From an uncultured Phycisphaerales bacterium (GTDB lineage Bacteria; Planctomycetota; Phycisphaerae; UBA1845; CAIVHJ01), in contig CAIVHJ010000391.1 of assembly GCA_903905665.1 (NCBI GenBank), positions 1 to 8,301 on the forward strand: 8,301 nucleotides of DNA, given 5' to 3'. Positions 6,581-8,301 of the stretch are shown here, one piece after another. Numbering within the stretch: the stretch's first letter is position 1; each line of letters opens with the position of its first letter. The notes below the pieces were generated by a model. It was given only the letters and a program-made list of their open reading frames with translations. It made no database searches and was not told the origin of the DNA. Position numbers and translations under genes: made by a program.

Positions 6581-6665
6581 GTCCCAAAGGGACACGCGCA
6601 TCCACGCCATCAGAGCCCCCCGCGCAAGCGGGGGGTTGTCTTTATTCCCTCGCACCAGCGAGGGA
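6581..6665 (+). repeat. Cluster of three hairpins between the lipoprotein gene and the LAB_N gene
   Basis: Three inverted repeats lie in tandem. GTCCC-AAA-GGGAC is at 6581-6593. CCCCCCGC-GCAA-GCGGGGGG is at 6616-6635, an 8-bp stem with a GNRA-type tetraloop. TCCCTCGC-ACCA-GCGAGGGA is at 6646-6665. The last two are followed on the plus strand by T-rich stretches (6636-6645 and 6666-6680), like intrinsic terminators, although no plus-strand gene ends here. The third hairpin begins directly after the stop codon of the minus-strand lipoprotein gene. A REP-like repeat or mRNA 3'-end stabiliser is also possible. Confidence 0.7.
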
Positions 6666-7403
6666 TCATTTTTCTTTCTTCGTGCCGGTAGTGGATTTCG
6701 CATTGGCAGTACCCAGAACCGAATCGCGGATTCGGTCGGGAGCAGGCATCAGTTGCCAGGCCCCTTCCTCCTGCACAATCAGGAGCACAAGATCACGGTC
6801 GTCCCCCTGGTCATTTGACCGGCTGATTTTCTCCCGCACTTCCGGCTTGACTTCAACAAAAACGTGGAACATATAAACGGGCAATTCCGGCGATCGAGGG
6901 TCCGGAGAGCGGATCGTCCCATCGGCATATCGGAACACGACTCGGCGGATGGCTTTGATCTCAACTCGCTGGACGCTCTGCCATCGCCGTTCAAAAACCT
7001 TTCGACTCGTCGGCCGATGATCGTAACGCCACAACAACCGATATTTCTCATAGTCACCCGTCGCACATGCATGGACCGCATCCGCCACGAATTCGTTGAC
7101 GGATTCATTGGCGCATCGCGCTCCGGCGGCCCACTGCACTTCGATGGCGTTCTTTTCCTCGCCCGAAACATTGCTGTTGGCTACCGCCGCCTTGTTCGTT
7201 TTTCCCCGGCACCCCCCCGCCAAAATCAGCAAAGCAACCCCCACCCCAACCACGCAAAACGCAAAACGAGTCCCGATGCACGGACGCCGAAGTCGGGTAC
7301 GCGAAACGCGATGGATCAAATCCACCTCACCCCGTCGTGTTTGAGTTTCTGTGTTTTTCTGTGTTCTCATCTCGCGTTCCGTAAATCCCCAATCGATACC
7401 CAT
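6666..7403 (-). CDS. Predicted lipoprotein of unknown function
   Basis: The frame has 245 residues. A basic stretch (RTRLRRPCIGTR) precedes a hydrophobic core (FAFCVVGVGVALLILAGG) and C65, fitting a lipoprotein signal peptide with the slightly unusual box L-A-G-G-C. The mature part is soluble: NEFVADAVHACATGDYEKYRLLWRY (about 103-127) resembles the small alpha+beta domains that start with a helix and a 'gDy..y..l' turn, then beta-rich segments (YMFHVFVEVK, DLVLLIVQEEGAWQLMPAPDRIRDSVLG). The ending 'G.WQL.P' suggests an NTF2/DUF4878-like fold, unproven. The basic KKEK end sits against the hairpins. Start is unsure: ATG 7403 is leaderless-like, ATG 7370 has GGA upstream, and GTG 7325 gives the most normal signal peptide and avoids a repeat in the 5' end. 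Confidence 0.75.
   Translation of the reverse strand: MGIDWGFTEREMRTQKNTETQTRRGEVDLIHRVSRTRLRRPCIGTRFAFCVVGVGVALLILAGGCRGKTNKAAVANSNVSGEEKNAIEVQWAAGARCANESVNEFVADAVHACATGDYEKYRLLWRYDHRPTSRKVFERRWQSVQRVEIKAIRRVVFRYADGTIRSPDPRSPELPVYMFHVFVEVKPEVREKISRSNDQGDDRDLVLLIVQEEGAWQLMPAPDRIRDSVLGTANAKSTTGTKKEK
7346..7365. repeat. Tandem 10-bp repeat, two copies
   Basis: TTTCTGTGTT occurs twice in perfect tandem on the plus strand (7346-7355 and 7356-7365), reading AACACAGAAA twice on the minus strand. It falls in the first codons of the long form of the lipoprotein gene and looks like a low-complexity intergenic repeat rather than coding sequence. Confidence 0.75.
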
Positions 7404-7412
7404 CCACCCTCA

Positions 7413-7421
7413 ATTGTACCA
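7413..7421 (-). promoter_or_regulatory. Predicted extended -10 promoter of the lipoprotein gene
   Basis: On the minus strand TGGTACAAT is one base from the extended -10 consensus. Transcription would start close to 7406, just before ATG 7403. No clear -35 is present. Confidence 0.4.
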
Positions 7422-7460
7422 TCGGTTGGTCTCTCTAAATAGCATTTCATAATGAGGCGA

Positions 7461-7486
7461 TAAAAATAGGCCAACAGCCCCTGTTG
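7461..7486 (-). terminator. Intrinsic terminator after the DinB-like gene
   Basis: On the minus strand CAACAG-GGG-CTGTTG (7486-7472) forms a 6-bp stem with a 3-nt loop, and is followed by GCCTATTTTTAT. It lies about 75 nt after the natural stop of the DinB-like frame and before the lipoprotein promoter, as expected for a boundary between two units. Confidence 0.5.
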
Positions 7487-7559
7487 ACGCTCATGCCGGA
7501 GAAAAACTATCGACCGGTGGGGACGAGTGTGGGGCAAACGACGGTTCCTGATCCTCTCA

Positions 7560-8003
7560 TCACCACCCTGAACCCGCCCACCGGAGCGCCTTGGTGTCCT
7601 GAAAAACTTTATCGACTCTTCGCAGATACGCACTCAATTAACCCGTATGATGCTGGATATGCCGAATGTTGTATATGTGGAGTTCACCACGCGAGAACGT
7701 CCGAAAAGAAAATCCCGACTTCCCTTCGAGAGATTTACGCGTCTCCGATGCCGGCGCCTCAATCGCCTTCTGCCGACAAATCGCGACGTACTCCGCGATC
7801 TCTCGCTGCTCGAATCGCCGGCTGGGATACTCGTCGTTCAATTCTTTCCACCCCAAAGGATGAAGATCGCGCAACTGAAAAGATTCCTCGTTCGGCGAAA
7901 GATACAAATCAACAAAACACAGCGCGTGATACGCCACATGCCAAAAAGCGTACTTGGCGATGATCCCGTCCCAGTGCTCCAGCTTGCTGTCTGGCGGACA
8001 CAC
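7560..8003 (-). pseudogene. DinB-like (YfiT/DinB four-helix-bundle) protein, interrupted by a stop codon
   Basis: The frame from GTG 8003 gives 121 residues ending in ELHIYNIRHIQHHTG and TAA at 7640-7638. The same frame continues LSAYLRRVDKVFQDTKALRW to a TGA at 7562-7560. In DinB-superfamily proteins the metal-site helix reads about 'RH.qHHtGQL...LRR', so the TAA stands where CAA (Gln) is expected: one C-to-T change. Putative metal ligands are the histidine in FWHVAYH and those in RHIQHH. The family is usually 160-180 aa; the restored 147 aa lacks most of the first helix, and upstream of 8003 the frame runs only into a palindrome and then a TGA. DinB-like proteins are putative metal-dependent enzymes, often thiol transferases; the specific role is unknown. 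TAA and TGA both act as normal stops in neighbouring genes, so stop-codon reassignment is unlikely. Confidence 0.75.
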
Positions 8004-8017
8004 GCAGATTTTTATAT

Positions 8018-8046
8018 AGCACCCGGCATGCCGGGTGGCTTCTTTT
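8018..8046 (+). terminator. Palindromic hairpin with terminator-like T tract
   Basis: CACCCGGCATGCCGGGTG (8020-8037) is a perfect 18-bp palindrome, folding as a 7-bp stem with a CATG loop. It extends by two pairs around a bulged G, and is followed on the plus strand by CTTCTTTT. No plus-strand gene ends here, so it may be a REP-like element or a hairpin from a repeat that displaced the DinB-like N-terminus. Confidence 0.5.
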
Positions 8047-8234
8047 GAAATTCACCTGTGCTTGTATTCCCAAGTGACACCTGCCCTTCCTCCCAACTTT
8101 TTTCATCCCCCGACAAACCGCTCTGACCGTCACTCACAAAACCGACTCAATGGTCACCGAAAGTGTTCTCCAAGAGGGCTTAACACTACAACGCTAAGAA
8201 GGCTCAAGTTTTTTCAGGCGGCGGCTCGATGATA
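8047..8234. other. Stretch without a gene, upstream of the partial gene at the right edge
   Basis: No coding frame is convincing on either strand. A 6-bp inverted repeat AGTGTT/AACACT (8162-8167 and 8182-8187) is present. If the gene at 8271 is a transposase, the left end of the element should lie in this stretch, but I cannot recognise terminal inverted repeats or a target duplication without the right end. Confidence 0.4.
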
Positions 8235-8262
8235 CTCCTGGGTAACCCTTATACTCAGGAGG
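8235..8262 (+). promoter_or_regulatory. Strong ribosome binding site within a hairpin
   Basis: AGGAGG (8257-8262) lies 8 nt before ATG 8271, a near-ideal Shine-Dalgarno. CTCCTG (8235-8240) pairs with CAGGAG (8256-8261), a 6-bp stem with a 15-nt loop that would hide it. ATACTC is also directly repeated (8232-8237 and 8251-8256). Such sequestering is known in transposase genes as protection against transcription coming from outside. Confidence 0.5.
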
Positions 8263-8270
8263 TCATAAGC

Positions 8271-8301
8271 ATGGACGCCGAAACGATTTTGAGGATCAAA
8301 C
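8271..8301 (+). CDS. 5' end of a gene cut by the window edge, possibly a transposase
   Basis: Only ATG and nine more codons are visible (MDAETILRIK). The start is well supported by AGGAGG. The residues resemble the N-terminus of IS701-type transposases as I remember them ('MD...IL.lKP.l..Fl..F'), and the adjacent broken gene and the masked ribosome binding site fit a mobile element. Ten residues cannot prove this, and the gene could be anything. Confidence 0.4.
   Translation, partial: MDAETILRIK

Noticed and set aside
6518..6703. A minus-strand 61-codon frame across the hairpin cluster.
   Set aside because: It is produced by reading through the inverted repeats, overlaps the ends of two real genes, and has no protein-like character.
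7638..7640. Stop-codon reassignment or readthrough (TAA as Gln) in the DinB-like gene.
   Set aside because: TAA ends the glycogen synthase and the small gene normally in this window, and the DinB-like N-terminus also looks damaged, so a nonsense mutation is more likely.

Overview
The window looks like part of a bacterial chromosome, most likely a planctomycete or a related lineage. This is a judgement from gene content and style: a GT3 (eukaryote-like) glycogen synthase, a ThyX with a long RHR signature loop, a LAB_N membrane protein paired with a GT2 polyprenyl-phosphate glycosyltransferase, and several GC-rich hairpin repeats. No rRNA, tRNA or CRISPR array is visible. All gene identities come from reading motifs, not from database searches.

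Layout. Positions 1-1271 (minus) hold the N-terminal 423 residues of an alkaline-phosphatase-superfamily phosphodiesterase/phosphohydrolase that runs off the left edge. A divergent intergenic region (1272-1469) carries a promoter for each side. On the plus strand follow hicB (1470-1697), a frameshifted hicA (1690-1915) and thyX (1955-2731). No separate promoter is visible for thyX, so the three may form one transcription unit. A small unknown gene (2825-3091) has its own extended -10 promoter. It lies between two copies of a 22-bp near-identical repeat, one of which is the 3' end of thyX.

The next genes are on the minus strand. A GT3-type glycogen synthase (3088-4923) converges on the small gene, and their stop codons share the bases TTAA. 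Upstream of it is a translationally coupled pair: a LAB_N membrane protein (6082-6534) and a GT2 glycosyltransferase (5123-6085), which probably load or move a sugar on a membrane lipid carrier. Three hairpins (6581-6665) separate the pair from a predicted lipoprotein of unknown function (6666-7403), whose 5' end contains a tandem repeat.

The right end looks degraded. A DinB-like gene (7560-8003, minus) has an in-frame stop in a conserved stretch and seems to lack its first helix. It stops near a perfect 18-bp palindrome. After about 200 bases without a gene, a plus-strand gene begins at 8271 behind a strong Shine-Dalgarno that can fold into a hairpin. Its ten visible residues would fit a transposase, but they are too few to prove it.

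I see no clear new multi-gene system. The best leads are the small cassette between direct repeats at the thyX 3' end, thyX placed behind a decayed toxin-antitoxin module, the LAB_N/GT2 pair, and the broken DinB-like gene beside a possible mobile element.
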